Notes under the pieces: model-generated
What the model was told of the DNA's origin: nothing
Seen by the model: the letters and a program-made list of their open reading frames with translations, nothing else
Database searches by the model: none
Position numbers and translations under genes: made by a program
Shown: piece after piece, positions 16,631 to 25,602 of the stretch
Layout: every line of letters starts with the position of its first letter
Numbering within the stretch: position 1 is the first letter of the stretch
DNA from: Acholeplasmataceae bacterium
Lineage (GTDB): Bacteria > Bacillota_I > Bacilli_A > Acholeplasmatales > Acholeplasmataceae
Direction: 5' to 3'
Length of the DNA: 64,000 bases
NCBI GenBank assembly: GCA_030603805.1
Contig: JAUVXD010000002.1
Coordinates: 231,690-295,689, forward strand

Positions 16631-17547
16631 GAAGTAAACTCCTTTAAAACAACTTGATTCAAGTAAAGTTCAACTTCATGTTTGCTTGCAAGATGATCTG
16701 CATGAATGGTTGCTGTTGCGGTTGCAACCGCATATTGATAGCTTTTAGCTAAATCTTTATCTTGATGATAGGCATAAATAAAACCTGCAACCATAGAATC
16801 CCCAGCACCAGTGGTGCTCTTGAGATCAAGTTCAATCGCATCAGCCATCCATACTTTTGATTTGCTTAGGAAGATAGAGCCTTTTTTACCTAAAGAAATA
16901 ATGACATGTTCTGCGCCAAGTTCGAGAAGTTTCTTTCCGTAAGCGATAATGTCTTCTGTAGTTTCAATTTTGGCATCAAAATATTCTTTCAACTCATCGA
17001 TGTTCGGTTTAATTAAGAAGGGTTTAAACTCTAAAAATTCATGAAAGTACTTGCCTGGAATATCCATAACAAACTTCACTTGTTTCTTACTACATATTTC
17101 AGCAATTCTTCGATAACATAAATCCTGACCGTAAGCTGTTGAACCACTCACAATCACCGTATCTTGTGCATTCAAATCTTTTAGATCGTCTAACAGTTTG
17201 TTAAAATCATCTTCTTTGATGATCGGACCATTGGGATTAACTTCTGTTTCATGATGGTCATCATTGATTTTAATATTGATTCTTGTATCATGTTCGATTT
17301 CTACGAAATAATCATAAATATAAGGAAATTTCTTAAGTTCGTGTTTGATAAAGTTTCCTGTAAATCCGCCTAAAAAACCTGTAGCAATACTCTTCATGCC
17401 CAGATTATTTAAGACGATGGAAACATTGAGTCCCTTACCTCCTGCAAACACGTGTGCTTCATCGGTACGGTTTAATTTCCCGGTTTTAAGTTCTTTAAGT
17501 TTAATTTTATAATCGACTGCAGGATTTAACGTTACGGTATAGATCAT
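16627..17547 (-). CDS. fruK: 1-phosphofructokinase
   Basis: 306-residue PfkB/ribokinase-family kinase. The start YTVTLNPAVDYKI, the FAGGKGLNVSIVLNNLG motif and the C-terminal STTGAGDSMVAGF anion hole with catalytic Asp are typical of 1-phosphofructokinase and close tagatose-6-phosphate kinases. It converts fructose-1-phosphate made by the PTS to fructose-1,6-bisphosphate. First gene of fruK-IIA-IIB-IIC. No DeoR/FruR-type regulator is adjacent, unlike many Firmicutes fru operons. Confidence 0.93.
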   Translation of the reverse strand: MIYTVTLNPAVDYKIKLKELKTGKLNRTDEAHVFAGGKGLNVSIVLNNLGMKSIATGFLGGFTGNFIKHELKKFPYIYDYFVEIEHDTRINIKINDDHHETEVNPNGPIIKEDDFNKLLDDLKDLNAQDTVIVSGSTAYGQDLCYRRIAEICSKKQVKFVMDIPGKYFHEFLEFKPFLIKPNIDELKEYFDAKIETTEDIIAYGKKLLELGAEHVIISLGKKGSIFLSKSKVWMADAIELDLKSTTGAGDSMVAGFIYAYHQDKDLAKSYQYAVATATATIHADHLASKHEVELYLNQVVLKEFTS

Positions 17548-17583
17548 ATGAACACATCCTTTATCAAAACTCTCTTTAAATTG

Positions 17584-17612
17584 ATTATATCAATAAAAAT
17601 ACAATATTGAAA
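17584..17612 (-). promoter_or_regulatory. Promoter of the fructose operon
   Basis: -10 TATAAT (17589-17584) with a weak -35 TTTCAA (17612-17607) at 17 bp. An ATACA-N9-TGTAT inverted repeat overlaps the spacer and -35 and could bind a regulator. Confidence 0.5.
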
Positions 17613-17645
17613 TGTATATATCCTGTAAAACCTTCAAGCAAGCCA

Positions 17646-17673
17646 TTGTAGTTGGGTAAAATTATGTTATAAT
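17646..17673 (+). promoter_or_regulatory. Promoter of the first DUF975 gene
   Basis: -35 TTGTAG (17646-17651), 16-bp spacer, -10 TATAAT (17668-17673). Confidence 0.6.
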
Positions 17674-17707
17674 TATTTTACTGAACAAAAGAAAAGGGGG
17701 CATTACT

Positions 17708-18412
17708 ATGAAGCAGCCTAACAGCTACTACAAACAAGAAGCAAAAAGCTTAATGGAAGGCAAATATTCTGTCGTGATTCCATTAACACTGATTTTAGGT
17801 TTTATTGCAGGTTTACCAAGTTTTTTATCGAACAATTTCTTTGCACCAAAAAGAGAAATCAACTGGGAAACATTTGAGTTTATTCTAGTGGATCCAGGCT
17901 ATCCAGCGCTGGTCTATTTGATGAGTTTACTCACGTTTGTGCTCGGTGCACTAATCGCATATAGCACCGTGAGAATGTTCATTTTAGTTGCTCAAAATGA
18001 AAGACCACAGTTTGAACCCATCATTAAAGTGGGATTTGTTGAAAAACCAATTCGTACACTCGTGACAGCTTTCCTTTCTGGATTATACATTGCGTTATGG
18101 TCACTCTTATTCATTATTCCAGGTATTGTAAAGACTTATGCATACTCCATGTCTATTTATCTCTTAAATAAAGAACCAGAACTGGATGCAGCAGACGCGA
18201 TTACAAAGTCTAAAGATTACACCATGGGTAAAAAGGGAAGTCTCTTCTATCTAGACTTATCTTATCTTGGATGGTATATTCTTGGGATTTTCACATTTGG
18301 TATTTTATGGTTCTGGATTATTCCAAAACATCAAACGGCTAAAACCTTAATGTTTAATGAAATCTACGAAGAAAAGAATCCAAAACCTATCTTAATTGAC
18401 GAGGAAGTTTAA
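17708..18412 (+). CDS. DUF975-family membrane protein
   Basis: 234 residues with about five hydrophobic segments. The YYKQEAKSLMEGKY opening, the LLFIIPGIVKTYAYSM segment, DAADAITKSKDYTMGKKGSLFYLDLSYLGWYILG and a late IIPKHQTAK are DUF975 hallmarks. Function unknown; membrane. Preceded by AAAAGGGGG. It is monocistronic and one of the few plus-strand genes here. A smaller paralogue lies at 36988-37578. Confidence 0.88.
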   Translation: MKQPNSYYKQEAKSLMEGKYSVVIPLTLILGFIAGLPSFLSNNFFAPKREINWETFEFILVDPGYPALVYLMSLLTFVLGALIAYSTVRMFILVAQNERPQFEPIIKVGFVEKPIRTLVTAFLSGLYIALWSLLFIIPGIVKTYAYSMSIYLLNKEPELDAADAITKSKDYTMGKKGSLFYLDLSYLGWYILGIFTFGILWFWIIPKHQTAKTLMFNEIYEEKNPKPILIDEEV

Positions 18413-18420
18413 TAAAAATG

Positions 18421-18452
18421 AAGAGGCCTGATTGATTTCAGACCTCTTTTTT
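18421..18452 (+). terminator. Bidirectional terminator between DUF975 and yitT-like genes
   Basis: AGAGG-CTGA / TCAG-CCTCT stem with A-rich and T-rich flanks; its T-run overlaps the stop codon of the convergent minus-strand gene. Confidence 0.85.
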
Positions 18453-19414
18453 TATGCAATCGTTTTTCTTTTAAAATTGCCAAAGACTTGTTTCACGGGT
18501 TTTGTTACAATAAATGCCTGTGGATCAACTCTTCTAACTAAATTGACTAACGTATGAAGTTCATAAGATGAAATCACAACATAGATTAAAGTCTTTTCAT
18601 GGTGAGAATATGCCCCTTCAACCTTCATTAAAGTCACACCACGGTAAACCTTAACCAAAATTTGATCGACAAGTTCTTGAGGATGATTGGTAATGATATC
18701 AACCGATAAGAAATGATAGGCTGTATGCATACGGTCTGTCATGACTGTAGAAATGATGATTCGAATCACTGTATAAGACGCAATAACGCCACCTGCAATG
18801 ACTTCTCCGCCTGGTGTTGCTCGACCACCAACAATCAGTCCACCCATGATTGCGATACTGACATTCATAATCATCGAGATAAAGCCTACGGATTTCCCTT
18901 TTTTAAATGAGAAATACTGTGCCACAATATCAAGTCCACCCGTTGATGTCCCATATCTTAATGCACCACCGCCACCAACACCAATGAGTAATCCTCCAAG
19001 AACCGCTGCAGCAAGCGCATGCTCTGGACTAGATAAGCCCATATTGACATAAGGAATCCAGCTGATGATGAATGCTTGAAGTAAAACTGAGATAATTGAG
19101 TGTATGGTAAAGCGATGTGAAACACCAAACCAACCGAGAATTAAAATAGGAATATTGGCTAAGATGACAAATAACCCTAAAAAATTATGCCCTAAATCGA
19201 TGCCCATCCAAACATAAACTGCATCTCTAATTAGCTGTGCAATCCCTGGTATACCACCAGTATAAAGTGGGACAACGGATGCTTCTAAAAACCAGGCAAC
19301 ACCAATCCCATAAATGGTGGTGAAGACAATCACGGCTAAAAGCCGGTAAATTTCCGGTTTTACTTTTTGCTGGTAGTTTTCAGATTTTAAATAGGTTAAT
19401 AGTTTATTGCTCAT
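18452..19414 (-). CDS. YitT-family membrane protein
   Basis: 320 residues. Five or six hydrophobic segments occupy the N-terminal two-thirds, including VPLYTGGIPGIAQL, GGLLIGVGGGGALRYGTSTGGLDIVAQYFS, followed by a cytosolic DUF2179-type C-terminal domain (about residues 230-305). This is the YitT/DUF161-DUF2179 architecture common in Firmicutes; its transport role is not established. Its start overlaps the end of metG by 11 bp, so it is expressed from the T-box-controlled metG transcript. Confidence 0.88.
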   Translation of the reverse strand: MSNKLLTYLKSENYQQKVKPEIYRLLAVIVFTTIYGIGVAWFLEASVVPLYTGGIPGIAQLIRDAVYVWMGIDLGHNFLGLFVILANIPILILGWFGVSHRFTIHSIISVLLQAFIISWIPYVNMGLSSPEHALAAAVLGGLLIGVGGGGALRYGTSTGGLDIVAQYFSFKKGKSVGFISMIMNVSIAIMGGLIVGGRATPGGEVIAGGVIASYTVIRIIISTVMTDRMHTAYHFLSVDIITNHPQELVDQILVKVYRGVTLMKVEGAYSHHEKTLIYVVISSYELHTLVNLVRRVDPQAFIVTKPVKQVFGNFKRKTIA

Positions 19415-20975
19415 TACGATCTTTTAGAATCTCCTCTAGTTTTTTAGCTAGGTCATATCGTTCAAATAGGACTTCTGGCTTACCTAAGGTTTGTGATGGG
19501 TAATTGCCAAAGGTAAGGGTTGTGTCAAAACTTAAATCAGAAATACCGATTTGTTTTGCAATCCGCTTAGATGTTTCAGGTATAAAGGGTTGTAATAAAA
19601 CTGCTACAAATCGAATCGTCTCTAAAAGATGATACAGTACATGATCTAAGACTTCTTGTTTGTCTGGGTTTTTAAAGAGTGCCCATGGTTCTGAGACATC
19701 AATATATTTATTGGCATGACGTGCAAGCTTAACGACTTCCTCTAGGGCATCTGCGACTTTGAGTTCATCCATGAGTTTTCTCATTTGAGGTAATACTTCA
19801 AGTGCTTTTTCTGCTAAGCTTAACTCGAATGGCTCACTTAATATGGTTTTCTTCACTTCACCTTGACGATACTTATGTGCCATACCAATCGTACGGTTCA
19901 CAAGATTTCCAATCGTGTTGGCTAAATCACTATTATTTCTTTCAATTAAAAGCTCAAAAGTAATATTGCCATCTTGTGCATAGGGTATTTCATGGAGCAC
20001 ATAATATCTAATTGGATCAACACCAAAGTATCTAACTAAATCATCAGTATATAAAACATTACCCACGGATTTACTCATCTTCCCTTTATTAACTAAAATC
20101 CAAGGATGACCAAAGACTTGTTTAGGAAGTTTGACACCTAAAGCCATTAAGATAATGGGCCAATAAATGGTATGGAATCTTAAAATATCTTTCCCAATCA
20201 GATGAACATCTGCTGGCCAGTATTTTTTAAAGGCTTCTGATGCCACTTGATCTGGATGATAATCGAGCCCCGTAATATAGTTAGATAATGCATCAATCCA
20301 AACATAAACAATATGTCCTTCATGAAACTCAACAGGAACGCCCCACTTAAAAGAGGTTCTAGATACTGATAAATCAGGCAGTGGTTCCTTGAGGAAATTT
20401 TGAATCATTTCGTTTCTTCTAGATTCAGGTTCAATAAATTCTGGATGTTTTTCAATATGATCTAAAAGTCTTTGACGGTAAGGTTCAAGTCTTAAGAAAT
20501 ATGCCGCTTCTTTAGTCCAAACAGGAATATCACCATTAGGTGCTTTACCATCGACGATATCTTTTTCTAAGATAAAAGCTTCTTCTGCAATCGAATACCA
20601 ACCCTCATATTCTCCTAAATAAATATCGCCTTGATCATAAAGTCTCTTAAAAATAGCTTGAACAGCTTTGATGTGTCTTTTGTCTGTTGTTCTAACGAAC
20701 TGATCATAAGAAACGTTCACTTTGTCATAAATCCGTTTAATCTCACTTGAAATATGATCCACATAAGCTTGTGGTGAAAGTTCATTATTAGATGCTTTAC
20801 TTTCAATTTTTTGACCGTGTTCATCAGTTCCAGTCTGAAAAAAGACGTCGTATCCATCAAGTCTTTTAAATCGTGCAATCGCATCTGCTAAAATAGCCTC
20901 GTAAACATTTCCGATATGCGGAATGGCTGAAGCATAGGCGATGGCTGTTGTTAAATAATAAGGTTTCTTTTCCAT
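19404..20975 (-). CDS. metG: Methionyl-tRNA synthetase
   Basis: 523-residue class I synthetase. HIGN (residues 20-23) and the KMSKS signature (in VNKGKMSKSVGN) are both intact. It lacks the C-terminal EMAP/OB tRNA-binding domain found in the longer B. subtilis type enzyme, so it is the short, monomer-like form. The leader is a T-box riboswitch with a methionine-type specifier, so transcription should rise when uncharged tRNA-Met accumulates. GGAGG precedes the ATG. Confidence 0.96.
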   Translation of the reverse strand: MEKKPYYLTTAIAYASAIPHIGNVYEAILADAIARFKRLDGYDVFFQTGTDEHGQKIESKASNNELSPQAYVDHISSEIKRIYDKVNVSYDQFVRTTDKRHIKAVQAIFKRLYDQGDIYLGEYEGWYSIAEEAFILEKDIVDGKAPNGDIPVWTKEAAYFLRLEPYRQRLLDHIEKHPEFIEPESRRNEMIQNFLKEPLPDLSVSRTSFKWGVPVEFHEGHIVYVWIDALSNYITGLDYHPDQVASEAFKKYWPADVHLIGKDILRFHTIYWPIILMALGVKLPKQVFGHPWILVNKGKMSKSVGNVLYTDDLVRYFGVDPIRYYVLHEIPYAQDGNITFELLIERNNSDLANTIGNLVNRTIGMAHKYRQGEVKKTILSEPFELSLAEKALEVLPQMRKLMDELKVADALEEVVKLARHANKYIDVSEPWALFKNPDKQEVLDHVLYHLLETIRFVAVLLQPFIPETSKRIAKQIGISDLSFDTTLTFGNYPSQTLGKPEVLFERYDLAKKLEEILKDRNEQ

Positions 20976-20992
20976 GGGTTATCCCTCCAATT

Positions 20993-21233
20993 CAATATAA
21001 AAGTCGTCCTTGAAAAAACTCTAAGGACGACTAAAAGTCGCGGTACCACCTTAGTTCTAGACTCATAAAAAATCTAGCACTCTTTTCCTTAACGCGGATT
21101 TAAACGTTTTAGCCTACCTATCGGCCAAAAGGGCTCGAAAACCATCTTCATCCAGAGATTGGTTCGCTTGCACCACCCGCGAACTCTCTTATGCAACATC
21201 ATCTGGACTACTCTTTTTCTCATTGCCTATGAT
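20993..21233 (-). promoter_or_regulatory. T-box leader of metG
   Basis: The conserved T-box sequence GGTGGTACCGCG is at 21050-21039. It is followed by a terminator AAGGACGACT / AGTCGTCCTT (21032-21002) with loop and T-rich tail. Stem I elements upstream include GAGAAAAAGAGTAGTCC near the 5' end, an AGAGAG...TCTCT upper stem and a candidate ATG (Met) specifier within GGATGAAGATGG. Uncharged tRNA-Met would pair with TGG of the T-box and favour antitermination. Confidence 0.92.
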
Positions 21234-21239
21234 ATCTTA

Positions 21240-21267
21240 ATGATAACATACTATTTTAAAAATTCAA
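21240..21267 (-). promoter_or_regulatory. Promoter of the metG T-box transcript
   Basis: -35 TTGAAT (21267-21262), 16-bp spacer, -10 TATCAT (21245-21240), located directly after the rsmI stop. Confidence 0.65.
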
Positions 21268-21272
21268 GTAAA

Positions 21273-22109
21273 TTATCCTTCAATTTTGAAGGCTTTATAG
21301 ACATCATTTTTAGGAATGTTTCTATCTTTTGCAACAGCCTTCATCGCATCCTTTTCAGATAGTCCTTCTTTGATGTACTGCTTGACTAACTTAGGAATAG
21401 ATAGCGATAAATCAAGTGCTTTTGTTGCCCCTTCAATGATGATGACATACTCACCTTTGGTGTTATGCTCAAGGGTGGTTGCTTCCTTTAACGTTGTTCT
21501 TATAATCGTTTCAAAGGTTTTGGTGAGTTCTCTTGCTAAGACGACCTTTCGGTCTCCTAAATGTTCATATAAAGACTGAATTGTTTTTTCGACTCTCAAA
21601 GGAGATTCATAAATGACTAGTGTCTCTTTTCGGTTTATGTAATCCTTGAGTAACGCTTTAACTTCTGAGACTTTTCTTGGTAGAAATCCAATAAAGGTAA
21701 AAGGTTGAATGATTAATCCTGAAACCACTAATGCAGATAAAATCGCGGATGCGCCTGGAATAGAAACTGTGTGATATCCTTTGTCAATAACTTTTAAAAT
21801 AATCTCATACCCAGGATCTGAAATTCCAGGTGTACCAGCATCACTGATCAGTGCAAGATTTTTTCCCTCATCAAGCAGTTTAATAATTTGATCTTCTTTA
21901 AAGTTCTTATTAAACTCGTGATAGCTGATCATCGGTTTTTTTATTTCATAATGGGAAAGCAAAACACCAGAGGTTCTGGTGTCTTCTGCAAGAATAAAGT
22001 CAACCTCTTTTAAAACTTCAAGGGCACGCAGTGTGATATCCTTTAAGTTTCCAATTGGGGTTGATACGACATATAAAGTTGGCTTTATTTCTTTAAAGCT
22101 TTTTTGCAT
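21273..22109 (-). CDS. rsmI: 16S rRNA 2'-O-methyltransferase RsmI
   Basis: 278 residues. LYVVSTPIGNLKDITLRALEVL, the AEDTR motif, and SDAGTPGISDPG are diagnostic of RsmI, the SAM-dependent tetrapyrrole-methylase-fold enzyme that methylates C1402 of 16S rRNA with RsmH. Last gene of the ecfA1...rsmI operon, matching the B. subtilis yabC position. Its start overlaps the preceding stop (TAATG). Confidence 0.95.
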   Translation of the reverse strand: MQKSFKEIKPTLYVVSTPIGNLKDITLRALEVLKEVDFILAEDTRTSGVLLSHYEIKKPMISYHEFNKNFKEDQIIKLLDEGKNLALISDAGTPGISDPGYEIILKVIDKGYHTVSIPGASAILSALVVSGLIIQPFTFIGFLPRKVSEVKALLKDYINRKETLVIYESPLRVEKTIQSLYEHLGDRKVVLARELTKTFETIIRTTLKEATTLEHNTKGEYVIIIEGATKALDLSLSIPKLVKQYIKEGLSEKDAMKAVAKDRNIPKNDVYKAFKIEG

Positions 22110-22519
22110 TAGTGAGATACAATCCTTTTCGCACGCTCTCTTAAATCTCTTTCATTATAGACAAGACGCATGATCTGTTTTTTCTTAAGTTCTTCAATTT
22201 GAAATCTTTCACGAATGTCTTCAAGCATGAAGTGTTCTGCTGTATTATAAAACTCATCGGTCATCGCGACCTTCAGTAAATTTAAATACACGATGTTTTT
22301 AACCGTTGGTGTTGCTTTTTCGAAGAACTTAATCGTTTCAGGAAGATCCTTAGATAGAGAAAAATGATATTCTTGAACAATACCATCACCGACTTCTGCA
22401 AGCATGATGTTGAGTAACCTTTGTTCAAGCTCTGTAGGTTTCCCATCAACAGATACCATGTGCATGGCTAAATCAAGAAATTTGAGTTTTTCTTTTCTGT
22501 TCAGTAAGCTAAGTAACAT
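22109..22519 (-). CDS. Unknown helical protein between trmN6 and rsmI
   Basis: 136 residues, almost entirely predicted alpha-helix, acidic, no signal peptide or membrane segment. The VSVDGKPTELEQRLLNIMLAE stretch resembles TerB-like (tellurite-resistance-fold) proteins, which have an acidic metal-binding helix pair; this is a weak resemblance only. ATG at 22519 is chosen because GGAGGT lies 7 nt upstream. It overlaps trmN6 by 11 bp and rsmI by 1 bp, so it is tightly embedded in the operon. In B. subtilis the corresponding place holds yazA, to which it is not evidently related. Confidence 0.7.
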   Translation of the reverse strand: MLLSLLNRKEKLKFLDLAMHMVSVDGKPTELEQRLLNIMLAEVGDGIVQEYHFSLSKDLPETIKFFEKATPTVKNIVYLNLLKVAMTDEFYNTAEHFMLEDIRERFQIEELKKKQIMRLVYNERDLRERAKRIVSH

Positions 22520-23225
22520 ATGATCTACCTCCATAAATAGATGTCATTTCCTCAGTGAGGACTTGTTTTTCCTTGTATAAAATCAAGGGCGCTTCTATGG
22601 TGAGCCCTGGTTGCCCGTTTCTTACAGCTTCAATTAAGACATGATTGGGTTTGGAATCGATATAGGGATGGACAAAGCGAACACGCTTGATTTCAAGTTG
22701 GTATTTCTTTAATAAATCATTGATTTCTGCAAACCGATCAGGTCTATGAATCATAAAGAAATGTCCTGCAAATTTGAGTGCTTTTGAAGAGGTTTTAATC
22801 AGTTCTTCTAAAGTCATTTTGACTTCATGTCTCGCAATCATTTCTTCTTCATTTAAATTCATATTGGAAGTTTCTGTTGTCTTAAAAAATGGGGGGTTAG
22901 AGATGATACAATCAACATCTCGATAAGGAATTTCTCTTAAATCCATATGAAGTGCTGAAAGTTGATGCTTTAGTTGATTGAGTTCAATGTTATGCTTGGC
23001 TTGTAAATACCTAGATTCTTGAATCTCAACTCCGATGATTTTAACCTTTGTCTTCTGACTTAAATAAAGCATCACTGCACCAGCGCCAGTACCTAAATCT
23101 AAAATCAATTTAGACCGATAAGGTACTTTGATAAAGTCAGAAAGCAAAATGGTGTCTAAATTAAAGGCATGCCTTGTGGTTTGTTCAATATAAAGATTTG
23201 TCCCAAGTAGTGTTCTTTTGCCCAT
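22509..23225 (-). CDS. trmN6: tRNA1(Val) adenine-N6-methyltransferase family protein
   Basis: 238-residue Rossmann-fold methyltransferase. Motif I is LDLGTGAGAVMLYLS and motif IV is NPPF, the signature for exocyclic-amine (N6-adenine) methylation; the LLGTNLYIEQTTRHAFNLDTILLSDF opening is that of the YabB/YfiC family, which modifies A37 of tRNA1-Val. It lies 4 bp after ricT and overlaps the next gene, in the same order as B. subtilis yaaT-yabA-yabB. Confidence 0.88.
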   Translation of the reverse strand: MGKRTLLGTNLYIEQTTRHAFNLDTILLSDFIKVPYRSKLILDLGTGAGAVMLYLSQKTKVKIIGVEIQESRYLQAKHNIELNQLKHQLSALHMDLREIPYRDVDCIISNPPFFKTTETSNMNLNEEEMIARHEVKMTLEELIKTSSKALKFAGHFFMIHRPDRFAEINDLLKKYQLEIKRVRFVHPYIDSKPNHVLIEAVRNGQPGLTIEAPLILYKEKQVLTEEMTSIYGGRSYVT

Positions 23226-23229
23226 AAAT

Positions 23230-24021
23230 TTATGTCAATATATCCTTAACTGTAATCCATTCCATCGCACCAGATTCAGGGTATCTCACGCGAATCTTTT
23301 GTGCAATGATATTTAAGTCAATAACCTTACCTTCACCTTTTTCGGTTTTAATCATTTGGTTCATATCAGGTAGGGTCAGTTTTAATTCTGTATAGACATC
23401 ATCTTCATATTTGATGCAGCATAAAAGCTTTCCACAAACGCCTGAAATCTTTTGAGGATTTAAGGCAATGTTTTGGTTTTTTGCCATCTTAATGGAGACG
23501 GTATCAAACTCACCAATAAAGGTTGTACAACATAAAATGAGACCACATGGACCAATACCACCAATCATCTTAGCAGCATCTCTTGGACCTATTTGTCTAA
23601 GTTCAATTCTCGTGTGATAGATTTCAGATAAATCTTTGACTAAATTTCTAAAATCGACTCGATTTTCTGATTCAAAATAGATGAGTAATCTTTTACGATC
23701 TAGCGTATACTCAGCACCTAAAACTTTGATTTCAAGTTCATTTTGAATGGCTAAGAGTTTCGCTTTGTCAATGATCCCTGCCTCTAGGGTTTGATTATAC
23801 TCATCTTCCTTAAGATCGCCTTCTGTGGCTCTTCTTAGGATAGGTTTTAATTCTTGAGTCAAATCTGTTTCTTCGATTTCTTTAAACAAATAGACTTTCC
23901 CTATTTCGATACCTCGGGATGTTTCAACAACCACGAGGTCATTTTTTTCTAACTCAAGACCGTTGTAGGAAAAATAGTATTTTTTTCCTGCTTCTTTGAA
24001 TTGTACCAAAGCAACGTTCAT
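23230..24021 (-). CDS. ricT: PSP1-domain protein RicT (YaaT)
   Basis: 263 residues. The VETSRGIEIGKV motif and the paired cysteine clusters CGLILCC and CGKLLCC define the PSP1/YaaT family. In B. subtilis RicT with RicA and RicF forms an Fe-S cluster complex that stimulates RNase Y mRNA processing. The Cys clusters are intact here. RicA and RicF are not in the window. It sits between holB and trmN6, the standard Firmicutes arrangement. Confidence 0.93.
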   Translation of the reverse strand: MNVALVQFKEAGKKYYFSYNGLELEKNDLVVVETSRGIEIGKVYLFKEIEETDLTQELKPILRRATEGDLKEDEYNQTLEAGIIDKAKLLAIQNELEIKVLGAEYTLDRKRLLIYFESENRVDFRNLVKDLSEIYHTRIELRQIGPRDAAKMIGGIGPCGLILCCTTFIGEFDTVSIKMAKNQNIALNPQKISGVCGKLLCCIKYEDDVYTELKLTLPDMNQMIKTEKGEGKVIDLNIIAQKIRVRYPESGAMEWITVKDILT

Positions 24022-24025
24022 AAAC

Positions 24026-24970
24026 TCACCTCTTCTTTTCTAGTGTGTAAGATAGGTGATCAAGCGCAAGTTCAATATTAATATAATAGCTTTGTTTCTC
24101 TAAAACGGATTGAATCGATTCAATCACGTCATTGATATCTTTGATCCGCATGCGGTCACTTTGAACTTGAATTTGATCTCTTAAAAATTCATATGTGATT
24201 TCTTGGTGTGCCTTATAGTGAATAAGGTCTAAAAAGTATAATAATAGGAGTTCTAAAAAGCTTTTAAAAAAGTCCCGATCTTGTGCAAGAAAAGATGCTT
24301 TTTCCGTAAAGAGTAAAGGAAATGAAACATCCTTTTTGGGCCATGATAGCACAATGGTTTCAATAAATTCTATCATTTGAAGAAAGTTTGGATCCTCTGC
24401 AAGGAGGGTTGCTTCTTCAATATTTTTAGTCAAGTAAGGTGCAAGTGTTGCAATCTTTTCATTGACACCTAAAATCTTTAATTCTTTTTCTAAATCTTTT
24501 TCATCAATTGACTTTAAATGAAGTACTTGGCTTCTAGATTGAATCGTGCGAAGCACGCCTTCTAGGTTTTCTGTAAGTAAAAATCCAAACACATTATGAC
24601 TTAAAGGCTCTTCCATAAATTTAAGGAGTGAGTTTGCAGCACTTTGACTAATTTTTTCAATTGACTTAATGACATAAATTCTAGGTCCAGAGACTAAAGC
24701 TGTTTTGGAAAATTCTTCTTGGAGTGCTAAAATTTGTTCTTTTTTGATGGTTGTGCCTTCAGGTTCGATGACCATCATATTGGAGACTTTTCTTTCTTTG
24801 ATCTGAAGCTTTAAGTGAGGTGAATCAGGTCGATTTTGATTCAGTATCAAATAAGCAACATCATCGATGAGTTGAGATTTCCCCGATCCCTTTGGGCCAC
24901 TAATCAAATAAAGATGAGCTAGTCTATTTTTAAGGATGGTTTGCTTGAAAAAATAGTACGCACGTTTCAT
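24026..24970 (-). CDS. holB: DNA polymerase III delta-prime subunit
   Basis: 314-residue AAA+ clamp-loader subunit. The Walker A-like loop is GPKGSGKS near residues 25-32 and the conserved helix SANSLLKFMEEP is present. Two oddities: the cysteine-rich zinc module that normally follows the first strand is missing (the stretch at about 40-65 has no Cys), and the SRC motif reads SRS. It loads the beta clamp together with delta and tau/gamma. Overlaps tmk by 4 bp. Confidence 0.88.
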   Translation of the reverse strand: MKRAYYFFKQTILKNRLAHLYLISGPKGSGKSQLIDDVAYLILNQNRPDSPHLKLQIKERKVSNMMVIEPEGTTIKKEQILALQEEFSKTALVSGPRIYVIKSIEKISQSAANSLLKFMEEPLSHNVFGFLLTENLEGVLRTIQSRSQVLHLKSIDEKDLEKELKILGVNEKIATLAPYLTKNIEEATLLAEDPNFLQMIEFIETIVLSWPKKDVSFPLLFTEKASFLAQDRDFFKSFLELLLLYFLDLIHYKAHQEITYEFLRDQIQVQSDRMRIKDINDVIESIQSVLEKQSYYINIELALDHLSYTLEKKR

Positions 24971-25569
24971 AAATGCTCTTCGATTTGACTCACAATAAGC
25001 TGAGTGATTTGATCGATGGATAATGTGCCATCAACCGTGATGATGCGTAAGGGATACATAGATGCAATCTCTTGATAGCCTTGTCTAACTTTCAAGTGAA
25101 AATGAAACGTCTCTTGATCGAGGCGATCATATTTCTCACGATTTGAAATTCTTGATAATCCAACTTCTGGATCTAAATCAATGTAGAAGGTGAGATTAGG
25201 CATATTTTGTGTGGCATATTGATTAATTTTTAAAACAAAATCATAGCCTAAATTTCTCGCATAAGCTTGATAGGCTAAAGATGAATCTAAATATCTGTCA
25301 CATAAAACAATGTCTTTTCTTCTTAAAGCTGGAAGAATGACTTCATCTAGATGTTGCGCTCTAGCAGCTGCTAAAAGGAGTGCTTCTGTGTAAGGGGTGA
25401 CCCCTTGATATTTGGGATTAAGGATAATGTCACGAATGGCTTCAGCAATCATGCTCCCGCCTGGTTCTCTGGTGGTTGTGACTTGATGTTTTTCTCTTAA
25501 GATTTTTGCGACGTTTTGAATGAGTGTCGTTTTTCCGGTGCCTTCTCCGCCTTCAAATGTGATAAACAT
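24967..25569 (-). CDS. tmk: Thymidylate kinase
   Basis: 200 residues. FITFEGGEGTGKTT is the P-loop, the DR(Y) motif appears as LCDRYLDSSLAYQ, and the TREPGG segment binds dTMP. It phosphorylates dTMP to dTDP. GAGAGG precedes the ATG. Its coupling with holB follows the conserved Firmicutes tmk-holB order. Confidence 0.97.
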   Translation of the reverse strand: MFITFEGGEGTGKTTLIQNVAKILREKHQVTTTREPGGSMIAEAIRDIILNPKYQGVTPYTEALLLAAARAQHLDEVILPALRRKDIVLCDRYLDSSLAYQAYARNLGYDFVLKINQYATQNMPNLTFYIDLDPEVGLSRISNREKYDRLDQETFHFHLKVRQGYQEIASMYPLRIITVDGTLSIDQITQLIVSQIEEHL

Positions 25570-25602
25570 GATAACCTCTCCCTTTGTCCATATTATAGCA
25601 TG

